NCBI RefSeq assembly: GCF_024362695.1
Contig: NC_065404.1
Span: 5,930,604 to 5,994,603 of the forward strand
Length of the DNA: 64,000 nt
DNA from: Pectinophora gossypiella
Lineage: Eukaryota; Arthropoda; Insecta; Lepidoptera; Gelechiidae
Direction of reading: 5' to 3'
Both the position numbers and the translations under genes were made by a program. Numbering within the stretch: the first letter of the stretch is position 1; every line of letters begins with the position of its first letter. Of the stretch, positions 39,001 through 54,000 are shown in pieces. The notes under the pieces were generated by a model, which was not told where the DNA came from, searched no databases, and saw nothing but the letters and a program-made list of their open reading frames with translations.

Positions 39001-42000
39001 CCTATTAATACTCAGAGTAACATTGGCCGCTGACCCGGACTGTGTCATTATAAAAATTCCACGTTCCTATTTATTAAACACATTACTATCTACTTACTTA
39101 ACATAGTTACCGAATTTCATCGGAGTATTTCAACGTATATAAGATACCTACAACTGCTGTTTCTAGCAGACACAAACATAATTAAATTTTCACGTGATAT
39201 TTCTAAAATTGGCGCTATTACTTTCTTGTGTATATCATTGTTACATATTTACTTTGGCAATGTAATGTTGTACTAGTAAGTGGAGACTATTCTAATATAA
39301 AATCCGATGATCTCCTTTGTCCGTACTAGAATCAATATGTTTTTTTATTGAGAATTGAGAACGCACCCATTATTTGTATCTATATGTTGGCTATTCTATA
39401 AGATGCGCTAATAAATTTTAACATAGCCCGAAATGACAATACCTTTCGGATTTTTTGAATAAGAGCGTTTTCATTTCCCAGCCGTCTCACTCTTTTCAGC
39501 ACCTCATTTTCGTACAAAGGCTGAGTTTCACGTCTGGCATATAGCCAAAGCAGAACCTTTTCTTTTAATGGACCAACCCACGAACAAAGATAACAACTTA
39601 ATTATGTACATCTACATTTCATTTATGTACATTTAAACACGGAACGACGTAGGGTACCTAATTCGTAGGATGAAAGGTATAAGGATAGCAAAATCCTGAA
39701 TAATATCTCTTTAATCTAAAAGGGTGGTAGAGTTTATGGAATGAACTAAATAAAATGATTCCTATTCCATGTCTATATTTCTGTCTATACCTACATATAC
39801 TTACCTATTAATTTATCTAGACCACCTGTTAATATATTTAACTCCGTTAATTATTATTTGTAAAGAGTGCGTATCTAATTCTTGAAGATGCACTTTTATG
39901 AGAGGACAAAGAGTGACGCGAGTTTAGCGCAGCAAAGTCATAAGACCTATAATACAAAAAATACATTTGCATTTCGTTTTCTATTTATTTACAACTTATC
40001 TTTGGTGCAATGCGGATACAAACTACTTAACTGAGAGAAACTTGACGAGATTTTTTTTAAGTACTTACTGACAACATAGAATAAAGAAAAAGACTACGTC
40101 TGACAATGAGGAATTATTTGAGGGCAAAGCCAAGTTCTATGGTACATCATCTTCTCCCTGGCATTATCCCATTTTTCACAGGGTCCGCCTACCTAACCTG
40201 GAGATTTGACAAGTCTGGTTTTTTACAGAAGCGACTGCCTGTCTGACCTTCCAACCCGCGAAGGGATAACCAGCCCAATACAAGTTAGGTCACATACCTC
40301 CGAAAATGCATTTCTCGGAAATGTGGGTTTCCTCACGATGTTTTCCTTCACCGCTGAGCACGTGATAATCATTTTATGATCTAAACATGAATTCGAAAAC
40401 AAATTCGACAATCATTGGTTTAGGCCTGTACTGGATTCGAACCTGCGACCTCAAAGTGACAGGCGAGTGTTTTACCAACTGGGCTCCACGAATTCCAAGT
40501 TCTAAAGTACACTCCGTCATAAATTTCAAAAAATGTAAATTTTCAGACAAAATATAAGAACAAATAATGCCTTAAAACTATGCTAGTACTTACTTAATCT
40601 AATAATGGTAGAAAATGGAACTTGTATACGAGTGTATAAGTGAGATTGCACTGAATGTACACCTTGCGTCAATTGCGCGTTAACTATACTACTTTAGCGA
40701 GTGTAGAAATAGGAACATTTGTAACTTGGCGAGGCTCTGTGCGTCTGTTCTTTAACTCAATTTGAGTGCACCTCACCGCAGTTGCGTGTTTCGAGCCATT
40801 TCAGGCAAATGCTCCTATATGTAAGTAGATACGTTTACAACCCGAACTTCCTTTTGCTAGGGGAACCTCAAGGTCGTGGCCTGAGGAGGTCGTGGTTAAT
40901 AAATTATACTATTGAATGATAAATTACAAAAGCAGTATAAATATACTGCGTGTGAAATCACTAGGACTTACTAGTTGCGCCACCAGCAGAAAATTCAAGG
41001 GTGAAAACAAATTTGTTGTGCAACCAAACTGGAACTATGTGAGTGACCCTTTACTAAATGCATTTTTTGTTGGTGTGGCAGCAACGAGAAAGAGTCCTAA
41101 TACCTACTGTTAAGGTTCTGTAAACGCATAACAGATCTATAGTACGAGAAAAAATATCTAGAGTTCGAGATGGAGGCATCCATCTTGAACTCTAGATATT
41201 TTTTTTCTCTCATTATTTGTGTTATTTAGGTGTTAGTAACTAGGTAACTTATAGCATGCCTACTCTACGATTACCGGCCTTAATTACCGCCTTTGCGGAA
41301 TTACTGCCTTATTTGCTGTTACAGCAAAATGTATGAGGATATTGGTCTAAGTAACTATATGAATGAAGGGCAGCAGAGGCCGACTCGTAAGAGGTCACGA
41401 TCAGTAGTTCCCGGGAATGTTGCCAAAGCGGGAATGTTACCGTTGTAAAAACTATTTAACAGTAAGGGCTGCTTTTCTTGTTCAAATTGTTCTTTCTTGT
41501 ACTTTGGTCTTATCTGCCTAAAGGTTAGGTAAAAAAGCTCTTTTTACATAAGTTTTACTTTTTATTCTGCCGGGAACGCTCCTTTTTTTTGACGTGACTT
41601 ATTGTAGATTTGCTGCAGATGGCATTAACTACTTGGCCAGACAAATAGGGAGCGCTGAAGGCCGTTCCAACGTTTAAGACAACAGGCCTGAGGGTGCCCA
41701 GTTGGGCGCGAACCTCGGCTCAGGGCGTCGTCTGAGAAGAAAAAATATTTGAAAGAATTAATCGACCCTAGTGGGTCGATAGCGATAAGCGCTGAATGAG
41801 AGAAATCGTCGACCACGCCGGCGGGGTCGGTATCGGGGTCCTGAAGTCTTTGGTGTCGCGAACTGATTGGCTGCCTCTAAGGCTAGAGTAGTCGGGTCAT
41901 CGGGATCGTATAAAGGGAACGTTCCCAAAATGAGAAGGATATAGGTATTACCTCATTAATTATTCGTCAAAGCATTACGTAGTTCAGTCTCGTAGAGGTC

Positions 42001-45000
42001 GCGACCTCACTTTGATCGGTTAATCATGCCCTTGTCTAGAACATTTCATTATATTTATGTCTATCAGTTTGAAGTTCTAAATTTCACCTACTTATAAATT
42101 CTTACCGATACGAAATCTTTATCGATTCAGTCACATTTGCATTTTAAATATAGCTTATCTTAAGTGAACATCGCAGTTTTTCCTGGCATTTTCTCAGAAA
42201 TATTTGGACTGAATATGTGTCATAATATGGACATTTTAATATATTGATTGATTATGATAAAGTGTCATATTCAATTAAAAAGCCTTAGAAAGACGTCGTT
42301 AATTTCAGAAGTCAGAAGAAACCATTAAGACAACAAGCCCAGACTAGTTTGTTGGCGCAGCTACTGATTCCTGCACACACCTACTTAATTTTAACTCTCT
42401 CACGGACAGAAATCATGGGTCATTGATGGTTCATAATCAATGATCGGAATAGGTAGTGCAATTTAGGGTCAACGACCTCAAACATTATATTAGTGTGGAT
42501 ACGCCCGGCGGGATTGCGGGATTTCGGATATTTTCTATCTATACTGGTATTATAAAAGAAAACAATTATTTCATAAGTATTATATTTTAAATGTTTATCA
42601 TTTCTAAAGTGAAAAGTATGGAAGAAATAAAAAACATTGGTCCTTTAAATATTTTTTTATTATTGTAAAACGTGTAAGCATTCAGTTACGAATAAAAGTG
42701 TTCATACAATGTAGACAACAAGTTAAAATAATCATTTGTTAATTAACAACATAATCAGAGAAATACCATTAGAAAACATAGCATCACGCTTGTAACCCCG
42801 AAGGGGTAGGCAGAAGTATAAAATACCCACTCCTCGCCAGCTATGTTTGAGTCGCATATAGGGGGCGAGCCTATTGCCATTTATCGGGCACCAAATTATG
42901 AGCACATGATAATCATAATGAAATTTAACATTGTTGATTAATATTTAATTTAACCTTTGCATTAAATAAAAACAGTAATTATCGTAATTTATTTCAATTC
43001 GACAGAGAACGAACGAACGAACGATTGAATTAAAAAGTTTGTTTCCTTCAATCGTCATCTTCATTTTCACTATCAATTTCTTCAACATTTGAAATAGCAT
43101 TTTCGTTTTCTGTGGAATTGAAATAAATTACGATAATCTTTTCCATATTTGCCAACTTTAATCTATTTCTTTTAACATTTAATATCCATTTATATGTCGA
43201 AAACGTCCGTTCAACTTCTACTGATGTCAGCGGGGCAAATTTCCAAATTAAAATATCGTCAGTTGCTGAACCGCTTGCGATTTGTTCTGAAAACGTCCTG
43301 ATAATATCAATATCCGGATTGCGAGATATGACTGCTTCTAATTTATTTTGTATAGGTGAACTCATACTCCAATTTACTACTGACCTTACTTCATCAAATA
43401 TTTGAAATGATTCGACTATGGATCTATCGCGTTTTTGTAAATTTGTCAACGCTATTTGTATTATTTTAAAGTTTTCGTCGATGAAATTTAAATCATTTCG
43501 AATATTGTCTTTATTAATAATATTTTTCGCATTTTTTATTGAGACTGCTTCTGAACTTCTCAAACATGTCAAAATATGTTTAATTTCGTCAAAATATTTC
43601 ACATAATAAGAGGCTGCTGCAAGCCAAGTGCCCCACCGTGTTATTATTGGTTGAGGTGGCAACGGTAAATTGGGATACATGTCTTTTAACAATTTTACTC
43701 TACTGGGAGACTTCAAAAAAATTTTCTTTCCGTTGGCAATCAGTGTGTCTACATCCGGATATTCAGAACGTATTTTTTCTGCTACCCGATGGAGAGCATG
43801 AGCTAAACAAGTGACATGCTTCATGTTCGGAAAATGTTGTTTTAAAACTCGCCCCGCTGTCAACATGTACGCAACACTGTCTGTACATAACAAAAGAACA
43901 CTTTCCACTTTATCTTCATAGGAGTCACCCCACAGATTTTTCAAACAATCAATGACAAACTGAGAAATTGTTTTTCCATTAATATTTTCTAATACTTTAC
44001 AAGCTATTAGGTAAACTTTTTTTGATGCTGTAGAGTTCAAAGGTTTGACCAAAAAGTGCACTACATATCTTCCTAAGAAATCAGTAGTTTCATCCAATGA
44101 AATCCATATTTTTTCGTCCACAATCTCGCTGTGTATTGTAGCAAGCTTCTTTGCATAAATTTCGTCCAAATATTTTTTTCTGAGTATTGATTCACTGGGC
44201 AGCTTTTTTCGATTAGAACAAGCGCAGCACATGTATTTTTGAAAAAAGTTTTTAAAAGATGGGTTTTCAACTTGTGCCCACGGAATATTACAGAGAATAA
44301 GGAACTCTATAAAATCAAATAAAAAATCATTTGGAGACATCGACGGTGTTCCCTTATGCACAACTCCCTCAACATGTCTCTTGATGGTGCTCTTTCGACA
44401 TCCGATGTTAGTCTCACATTTCGTACAGTAAATTGTATGATTTGTGGACTCGTACATCAGTTCAGGATAGGATTCAATCCAGCGTTGAACAGTCTCTTCC
44501 TTTGCTCGCCAACTCATGTTGTCTGAGCTGAGTAATCTGAAAAGAAAAAATCGTTTAGACTATTATGTAAACATGAAGTACATGTTTATAAAAAGTTAGT
44601 CCTGTTGTATAAATAGCCATATTGTATTTATAGTCAATACTAGATAACATTACCGTTCCCGCGATATTCCGAGACTTCCGAGGCACCATAAAGTTTGCAT
44701 CGAACTGTTTGTACTTTTAAAAGTAAATTACGATGGCCTCTTAATTTTTCGTAGACTATAATATATATTTATCATTCAAAATATCTTTAAAAAAGCAACC
44801 TAACTATGAGCAAAATATTATTCAAATCCTATTAGCTTTTTTCTTTGTGGAGAGACCTTTAAGCATTTTAATATCCTAATCTTATTTAAAACTTTACAAG
44901 TCTTCATAGCTAAGTATTTTAAAAAAGGGCTCGGGATCAAACCTTGTTGCCTTTTATATTTTTAATACTCTTAAGTACTATTTTGAAACAATAGAGACAA

Positions 45001-48000
45001 ATCAAGAGAACTTAAATATGATTCAAGTATAAAACCAATATCAACGAAGTAACATTGATAGACTAAAACTATTTCTAATTGTAATTTTCTAGGTTACAAT
45101 CAAACAAAACCTTACACATTTAAATATGAATGTTAGTACTTACCGATTTTCACCCAAAAATGGTCCTTTTCATAAACAAATCCAATTCAGTCACGCAAAA
45201 ATCAGAAGTCCGGTATACAAGAGCCAAATCATCACAAATGCAGAGGTTCGTCAGTCCATAAAACAAGCCAAGATGTCGTCAAGATAATCAAATAAGTAAC
45301 TCGAACTCACAACGTATGCACTCAATGAACCGAAGAACAGGAGTGAACAAACACCGCCGTATCACCTCATCATCCCTTTTGCAAAAAAGAGACAGAAATA
45401 TGGGATTTATTGTCTCTTTCTCCCATTTACACTTTATGTTAGTACTCTTATCAGTCGTTGCCTTTGTTAAGCAAAAACAATAATAAGTACAGAAGTTTCA
45501 CTCTTTTATTGTTTAGCGCATGCCGCCGCCACTTGAAAGGCAAATGCCGCCAACAAAAAAAAAGTAGAACACTGCATTCATTTCAAATTGGCATCTTATC
45601 GCTAATCGTACAAGAGTGCAATTTGCGTGCCTTTGTATTCGTACAATACATTTTCTAAGAATTTTAGTTGAGTTTGAAATAAGGAAAAATATGGCGGTCA
45701 ATTAAGTTAAGTCGCGTTAAATTGCATAATAATTTAATGTAATATAACATTTTTAAACCCTAATAATCTTTATTGTGACCAGCTCGTATCGAAATAGTAA
45801 TCCCGCGCGGTTGGCATGTCCATGTTAAGATTTCGTCACGCAATCCCGCCAAATTGCACTACCTATTCCGATCACTGTTCATAATAGATAATATGACACC
45901 TTGGGATCGAAACGTCATTAGACGTTCTGTCCTTGAAAGTGTTAACTTAGTTTGATAGTTCTTAAACTAGCTTTATCTCTGTCTTACACTCGTCGTAAGT
46001 AAAGGACGCCACTATTTTAGTTTTGTCTGCCAGGGTCGGCCAGTGAAGTGCTAAGATGAATGATGATAAAAGTTTATATCGTTAATAGCTCTATTAATAC
46101 TTTTAACAGGCGAGCATTAAGTATTACCAGATATCTGCAGATGTGCCTAGTTTTATTTCGTCCTAGTTATTTTAGTTTCTGTAGTAGGTCAGTGTCAACG
46201 TGACCAATGTCTGTTCCGCACGTGCTCGGCATTATTCACCGATATCTTTCTTACTCTTATACCTATAAAAGTAAGAAAGATATCGATCTAAGCGTTTTTA
46301 TAACATTCCCCATCCATACAAAAGAAGTGAAATTATGTAATTAAGACCGGACCTGTCAAATCTTCAGGTTAGGTAAGCGGACCCCAAGAACACATAATTA
46401 TAAGTATAATATATCCACCACTTTATCTTCGTATTTGATGCAAAATTTTTCGTTATATAAACTTTAGACCTTATTACCTGTAATGGCTAAGAAATAGAAA
46501 TTAATCAAAGTAAGTACCTAGGCATTTCGTTTGTTTCATGTTTGGTAACCTGAAGTAATGAGGAGGTAAAAGACCAAAATGACCTATTAAAACTGAGTCT
46601 TTCGTAGAATAGAAGTCTAAGACAGTCGATAGTTTAAATAATAAAATACGCTTCAGAACAACCTACATAGAATCAATCTCAAAGAAGGGTCTTTATCGTA
46701 GTTCAATGTAATTTTCTTGTCACGAGTATCCTGTCTAATAAACCTTGTATTGGAAACAAGCAAGCTCACAGTTGTTACGTTTAAATTGCCTGTTAGTAAT
46801 TCAATCGCCCAACAAATTGGACGGCGCTAAATCTATTTTCGTACGGAACAAAATAAAGATAAAAGTATATAGAGTGACAAGAATACTTAGAGATTATGGA
46901 ATTTCGCTACTGCACACATCACTCAAATAATTCGAAGAGCCTCTTAAAGATAAAAGCTACTTACCTTACTTATCGTGACGTGAGGGTACCTCGATCCTTC
47001 GCGTACTTATCTTCTTTTTAATCTAAATATTCGATCCTCTTCTATCACAGGCGTGTCAATACATCATGATAAGTACATTTTTATCATAATTAAAACACAT
47101 AATAGCGGGTTCTAATATCCCTGATTTTAACGCCGGAAGAACTCGGTATTATGTGTTTTACTTATAATAAAAGTCGCGTAAATATCAAACAATGTGCATT
47201 GTTATCGTAGAAATTATTTGTGTATTAAGAATTCTTAATAACTTTTCAATCTTAACGATGTTTGTTGTCTCTGTGACTTTGTACAAGTATCCTTTGGAGT
47301 CAGTCCAAAATTGTCTATAATGATTAGCGCCGTACATCAGTCAAATAGCAAGTCATTACGTATCTTTAATAATTTTGTATTTTCGACGTAAAACATATTG
47401 GCATAAAAACCGTATTGAATATCGGACCTTGTCAACGCTAATCTTTTAAAAGTGAATGTAGGTCAGTTTAGAGATGATTAATTTTACTTCCAGATTACGA
47501 CATCAAAATCGAATACATATTACGTTAGGATATTTTTCTTATAGGATGACAACAGCTTCCAATTTGTCTAGCCAAGCAGCAAATTCCTTCAGGAAAATCT
47601 ACAAAATGTCACGGAAAAAATGATTTTGCTTGCATTCACCAAAAGATTAAGGTTTCTTGGCACAGAGTCAACATTTTGTAAAGCCCATTATAATACTCAA
47701 ACCATGCACAACGTAGTCATTAGCGTTGTATTATTTGATGGTTTCATATATATACACAAGCCAAGACATACTATGTTTAACTATAGTCATAGAATAAAGA
47801 ATAATACTAAATATAGAACGGCAACTCTCCGCTCCCCACCAGCGGCTGAGCTAAACCTACCTCACCGCTCCTCGGTCTAACATTATTCTTCAATCGCATG
47901 ACGTCAGATGTCACACACACACAGATCCGCGTGTACGATAAGCTCAATGTGTAATGTTCGAGTTCTGCTCCTCATAGTTATAAGGGTTAATCTTCTATGC

Positions 48001-51000
48001 TGGCTCCCGTATTATGAGTCTAACTCTGTCAAATGTAACATAACATAGCATTACACCTGTATCTCCGAAGGCATAGGCACATATATATAGTGTACGAGTA
48101 TATAAAGAAAGAAAGAAACATTTATTACTTCCGGACACCACAGACAGCGGCGTGAGCCACGAGCCTGCTGAGTGAGGCCACGGACATCGCGGTATATAAT
48201 ATGTACATAGATACGTACTACTTAAACTTACACAATTATAATTATTTAAACCCACCCACACCCACTCCTCGCCAGCTATGATTGCTTTGTGTCAAATGTG
48301 ATCTATTAATTTAACACATAATATTATATTTTTGAAGTCTTGACAGACAAAAGATTTATTTTTAAGTCACTCAACAGCCAGCCATAAATAACCATAGAAT
48401 TGCCATAAATCAAACAGCAAAAACAAGACAAACCAAAGATTTATTCTTAGGTCGCAGTTAGCCAATCTTATTGACCATAGAATTGTATAAATTGATTCTA
48501 AAGCTTATAGAGGTGTTATCATGATCTATGGGTAATCCCACATTCTTGTCTGAAGTGTTAGAATCAATATACTTAAACATTTTCCTAAAAAGATAATCAA
48601 ATCAATCAAAGGAGAGATATCAAGCAAAATCTATCAATAAAACATTATCTCCGTAACCGTAAAACATGTTCAGTTAGATAACAGAATGAGATAATATCTC
48701 CACGATAAAATTACTGATTAACAGAGAAAGTCATTCATTAATCTTTATGAGCGCCTTAATTTTATTTTAATACATTGTTACCAGGTGATAAAGCTTGTAT
48801 GACACATCAGATAACTATTTTACAATACATTTATCGTAATTTTTATATTAGAGGCAGTAAAAATCACGGTTTAAGATAGTGTATCAGTTTAAATAAAAAT
48901 AAAAAATCAGATTAATATTTAAGCCTATAAACCTAATTACATTCCATCCGCGGTCGAAGGGTACAATGGACCACAATTTTGCAACTCTAATTGTACCTAT
49001 ACGTACTTTCCCAAATTCTCTCCGTTGACGATCCTACTCGTAAGTGTGATAGGAATTAAATTGATATTAATCCCATTGAAATCTAACGTTACTTACTGTA
49101 AATATTTTAATGGGTCGTCAGGGATAATCGAATATTTATCGTTTATCATATAATTAAAAAAAACTGACTTTGATTGATCACCCGTTTCACCTGTCGCCCT
49201 ATTTAAAGGTACTTTAACGTGTAATTTTAGAAATTCTTTACTGAAACGCCTAAGAAGTAATTTCAAAAATAACGAATGGATGAATGAATAACCCGGGCGA
49301 ATTAAATAGATATCTCGCTGGTATGCAAACCGTTTGACGTGTGCAGCCAACTTAATTCTGTCGGGTTATTGACCAATGTAAAATTTTATAGGGTTGTGAT
49401 TTTTGTAAAATTGACGTGTGTTCCATAAATTTTATACCTATCGATTACCCGTCCCTTTCCTTTTCAGGGGATAAGAAAATGACAGGTATAACTTAAATGA
49501 GATGGTGTGTACTGGAATCAGGACCATTGTATAATGGTAAATATCCTTGAACCCAAACCAACGATAATAAGTTCAGAAGTGCAATCTAAACAAATAGTTT
49601 ATAATATATTTCCTTGTTTACTTACCCTTGTTGTATAATAAGTTATTGCAATGAACCGGTTATAAATATTTCTTGATAGTCTTGACCCGGTGTGAGTTCC
49701 TAGACGGACGCTCGCCAGCTATGTTTAACTCCCAAGTAATAGGGAGTAAGCCTTTTGTCATTAACCGAGCACAAACCTGAAAACTAATTGCTATCAATTA
49801 TCTAAGATCCAAACATTAATTCGAACTAAATTACATTCTGGGTCTTCTTTGTAATAACTATGTTCTTCTCTCGCCTGGATCGTGAGGTCTATCACCAACC
49901 TCATCAACCCTTGTGTCAGGGTTACTATTTAGCCGACAAAGACCCCTGGCATGGCTCATGTAACGACTACATACTTAGTAAGTAAATAGTAGCCCAGACC
50001 AACTGTTTAACGTGCCCTCCGAAGGATCATCTTACTTTCGGATAATCAGGTAATCAGCCTGCAGTTTCCTAACCAACTAGGGATCGCAAAGAGATTTTTG
50101 TGTTATGTCTCCCCCACCAGGATTCGAACCCAGGACCTCCGGATCGTGAGCCTAACGTTCAACCACTGGACCACCGGACCGTTAAACTTAACTTTAACTG
50201 TAAAAAAGTAACAACTATTATGTTTACTTTTGAGCACAATTGACTCATGAACTTTACGCAATGAAACCCACGTTATATAAAAATTTAACCCCTGAGTCGA
50301 CATCTCATGAATAATGAGCAGAAGGTATTATCCGCTCACAAACTGGAAACCCGGGTCATGTTATTAGCTCCAGCAATCTACATACGATTTACCTAGTTTA
50401 TACATAATGCAATGCATGTTATCCAGAATTTCGTCATAATAATGAATAATTAGAGATGGGTCGATTACCGATTTAGTCGATTAGTCGACCCCAGAAAGCC
50501 GATTAGTCGGCCAATTGATCCAGCTGTACTGTGTAGGAAAAAACTGTTTCTGAAATATACACGAAACTATGAAGAACATAATCCATTACTAATGTGAGTG
50601 ACAAAACTGATTTTACTGGTGTTGTCACTGATGGCCATAGATGTATAATTATAAAAATATTAATGCGGATTATTAATTAATATTTACAAAGTATTTGTTT
50701 CAAGTATTTCAATTTCTACATTTTGAAGCTAACTCGTTCAACGCCGAGTGAATCGCTACGAATAGCAACGACTCGGTGCATCTCTATACGAATAATAAAT
50801 TACGCTTTCATTGCTACCCTTGTATGTGAAGCAAATAATTTGAGCAGCGCAGACGGAAAATTAATTACAAGAATATGAATTGCAAAGACCCAAAAAAGAA
50901 AACTTTTTAATTTCTTCTGGAAAAGAAAGTGATTTCATATATTTAGACATATTTTTAACATTGACTTACAACTAATGTGTACCTGCTCGTATTACAAACT

Positions 51001-54000
51001 ATAATACTTACATATTTTTGTAGATTTTAACTTACATTTTGTATTGTATGTCTGTTGTGTCTTGGCTTGTAGATACTAAAGTTTGTTAATTGCAATTAGC
51101 AATGTTGTAATAAATTTCATGATTACCTAAATGATAAAAAATCCTGGTAGGTATTAAATGTACTTATTCCTCTATTTATTAAATAACTTGATTTAAAAGA
51201 TGTGTTACTGTTTCAGTTTCTTGTCATTTCTTCTCCTCAGCCATAACACATTGCGAAATGACATAGATTCAAAAATGTTAAACCTTCAACAAGTTTATCC
51301 ATGATAATTACGTTGATTAAATGATTCTGATTTATGTTTGATTTTGTAATAAAAGCGCGGCGTGTGTGATGTGAAATGCCACTTGTTGGTCTATCTGTAG
51401 AAAAGATATCTTGTCAAGTAGCATAAACTTAAGAACATATCTAAAACCTACGTAAACCAGAACATGGTTAATATGCAACTCCCTTGACGCAAGTCTGATT
51501 ATTTTCACACGAGTACAACATATACTTTTCTAAGGATTTCGTTCTGTATGAAGCGGTAACGTAGCGAAGACTACATTAGGACTGAGATGGGATTGACAGA
51601 TAAAATGTTTGGGTTCGTAAAAATCCGTTGTCACTTGGAACCCTTGTAAATCCTTGGTTGTACGTGTCTCTACGGCGTTATAATTTGTATATTTCACCAA
51701 AATGAGATATATTTTTGTTTCTGAAAATGTGTAAATAAATTCCCATTTCTACTTATTATTTTTGTCAGCGCGACTAAAGTAAATAACGAATCATCTTTTA
51801 TCTTTATTAGCTATAATGCCTATAATTTATGAACTTGAATCGAAGTACATGACGTCGCAGATGTTCCACGGATGTTTGCCAAATACCTCCCGGTATCAGG
51901 CCCTGTGCTGTGTGTGTCGAATAATTGATTGCACAAATCTCTTACAAACAGACAGAGGAAACAGAAAATAATCCCCACTTCTGAATAATCCCCACTGCTG
52001 CTTTTAATGTCCGTGATGATGTAAATTGTATGAAATCCCAAAGGAATTAGAGCAGAATTTTAACAGCTACATACATATATGAGAGCGGTAGTTGTTGTAA
52101 TTTACTGCCGCCGGTTTTAATTTAATTTACTCTTTCTTTTCTTTTCTTTTCCCCAGCCAGTTGAACTATTGTTCTATATTTTAGAAATAAAATAACATGT
52201 GTAAATACATAACATAAACATAAACTGCCTATATACGTCCCACTGCTGGGCACAGGCCTCCCCTCAATCAACCGGAGGGGGTATGGAGCATACTCCACCA
52301 CGCCTCCGTGGTCTAGTGGTTAGAGCGTTAGGCTCAAGATCTGGAGGTCCGGGTTCGATTCCCGATGGGGACATTGTCGAAATCACTTTGTGAGACTGTC
52401 CTTTGTTTGGTAAGGACTTTTCAGGCTTGAATCACCTGATTGTCCGAAAAAGTAAGATGATTCCGTGCTTCGGAAGGCACGTTAAGCCGTTGGTCCCGGC
52501 TATTAGCCGTAAAAACACCTCCACATGTGTAAATAATAACAAATAAATGAAATAGATATATAGATTGTGAGGTACTCCGGAAAGAAATAAACATTTAAGT
52601 ACTTAATAACCTACTGGAATGTATTCACATAGTTCTTTATATATGAATATAACAACATCTCATCAGTCTGTTATTACGGGATTGTATTTACCTCCCGCTA
52701 TCTCATAAGCCACCTGAAATATTAATAATGTTTGTGAACATATCTCTCCAATGCGATGTTACATTACCTTATTGGCTTCATTATTAAATTAGGGTGAGGG
52801 CTAAACATATAAGTAAATCAATGCGATTACCCTTACAGATAATCAATATTATAACATAAACTGCCTATATACGTCCCACTGCTGGGCACAGGCCTCCCCT
52901 CAATCAACCGGAGGGGGTATGGAGCATACTCCACCACGCTGCTCCACTGCGGGTTGGTGGAGGTGTTTTTACGGCTAATAGCCGGGACCAACGGCTTAAC
53001 GTGCCCTCCGAAGCACGGAATCATCTTACTTTTTCGGACAATCAGGTGATTCAAGCCTGAAAAGTCCTTACCAAACAAAGGACAGTCTCACAAAGTGATT
53101 TCGACAATGTCCCCATCGGGAATTGAACCCGGACCTCCAGATCGTGAGCCTAACGCTCTAACCACTAGACCACGGAGGCTGTCACATTAAACAATCAATA
53201 TTATAATTTTTGTATATTTGCTTGTTTGCTTACAATTCGATAATACAACCACAAACGCAATGGGTTTGTCTATTGGCGAGCTGGTTTAAAAGGATATTGA
53301 ATCAAATTATCCCAAAATAATCAAATTGACGCCCAAAATCAAACTACTGAAAAAAAATCGTACAAACGATTGGAAATTAAATCAAAATATTTTAAATGGT
53401 TTCCAAACATCAAATCCGACTTGTGTAATCCACCTAACCTCTTAAATTATCTTCGAAAGATAAAAAGCTTCGGTACACACGGGATTATAACTCTCCCACA
53501 ACAGAGAGTAAGATCAGACATAATGCCAGCGGAGGTTAATAAAACTTTTAATGAAACCGAGTGTGCTGCGTCGGTTCGCCAATTAAATTGTTACGAGATT
53601 ACTTATCGGCTTAGAAGTTTAGCTGTGTCTGAAGTCTCTTTGCGAATCTATAACATAGAATAAGATATAATACTACGTATAGAACGGCAACTCTCCGCTC
53701 CCCACTAGCGGCTGAGCTAGTTTTACCTCACCCCCCTCGGTCTTACATTAGTCTACAATTGTATGGCGTCAGACGTCACTAAATCGATTTAATCAATGTT
53801 AGTTACTTCCGGAGAAACATGTTTTCTTCGGGTATCAAGGTTATTGACAGATAAACAATATTTGTTAGTGAGACTTTTTTTCCATACTTCAATATTTATT
53901 GAGCATAAATAATTAAAAATAAAAATTAGGTACTTATTCCTAATTTTTATTTTTGAGGAGCTCGGTGGCGCAGCGGTAAACGCGCTCGGTCTGCGATAGT

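Larger units (their letters stand above)
42438..45877 (-). mobile_element. Complete hAT DNA transposon (3440 bp) with 8-bp target duplication
   Basis: The left end at 42438 begins CAATGATCGGAATAGGTAGT. The reverse complement of the right end (45877) begins CAGTGATCGGAATAGGTAGT, and the ends agree at 26 of the first 27 bases. A GGCGGGATTGCG subterminal motif recurs inside both ends (42507-42518; complement 45839-45850). On the left it is displaced about 44 bp further in than on the right. The element is flanked by a perfect 8-bp duplication TTCATAAT (42430-42437 and 45878-45885), the hallmark length for hAT transposition. It carries one intact transposase gene on the minus strand, a probable 5' UTR intron, and a nested SINE-like fragment at 42778-42915. 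It sits in intron 1 of the MCT-like gene in antisense. Confidence 0.93.
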
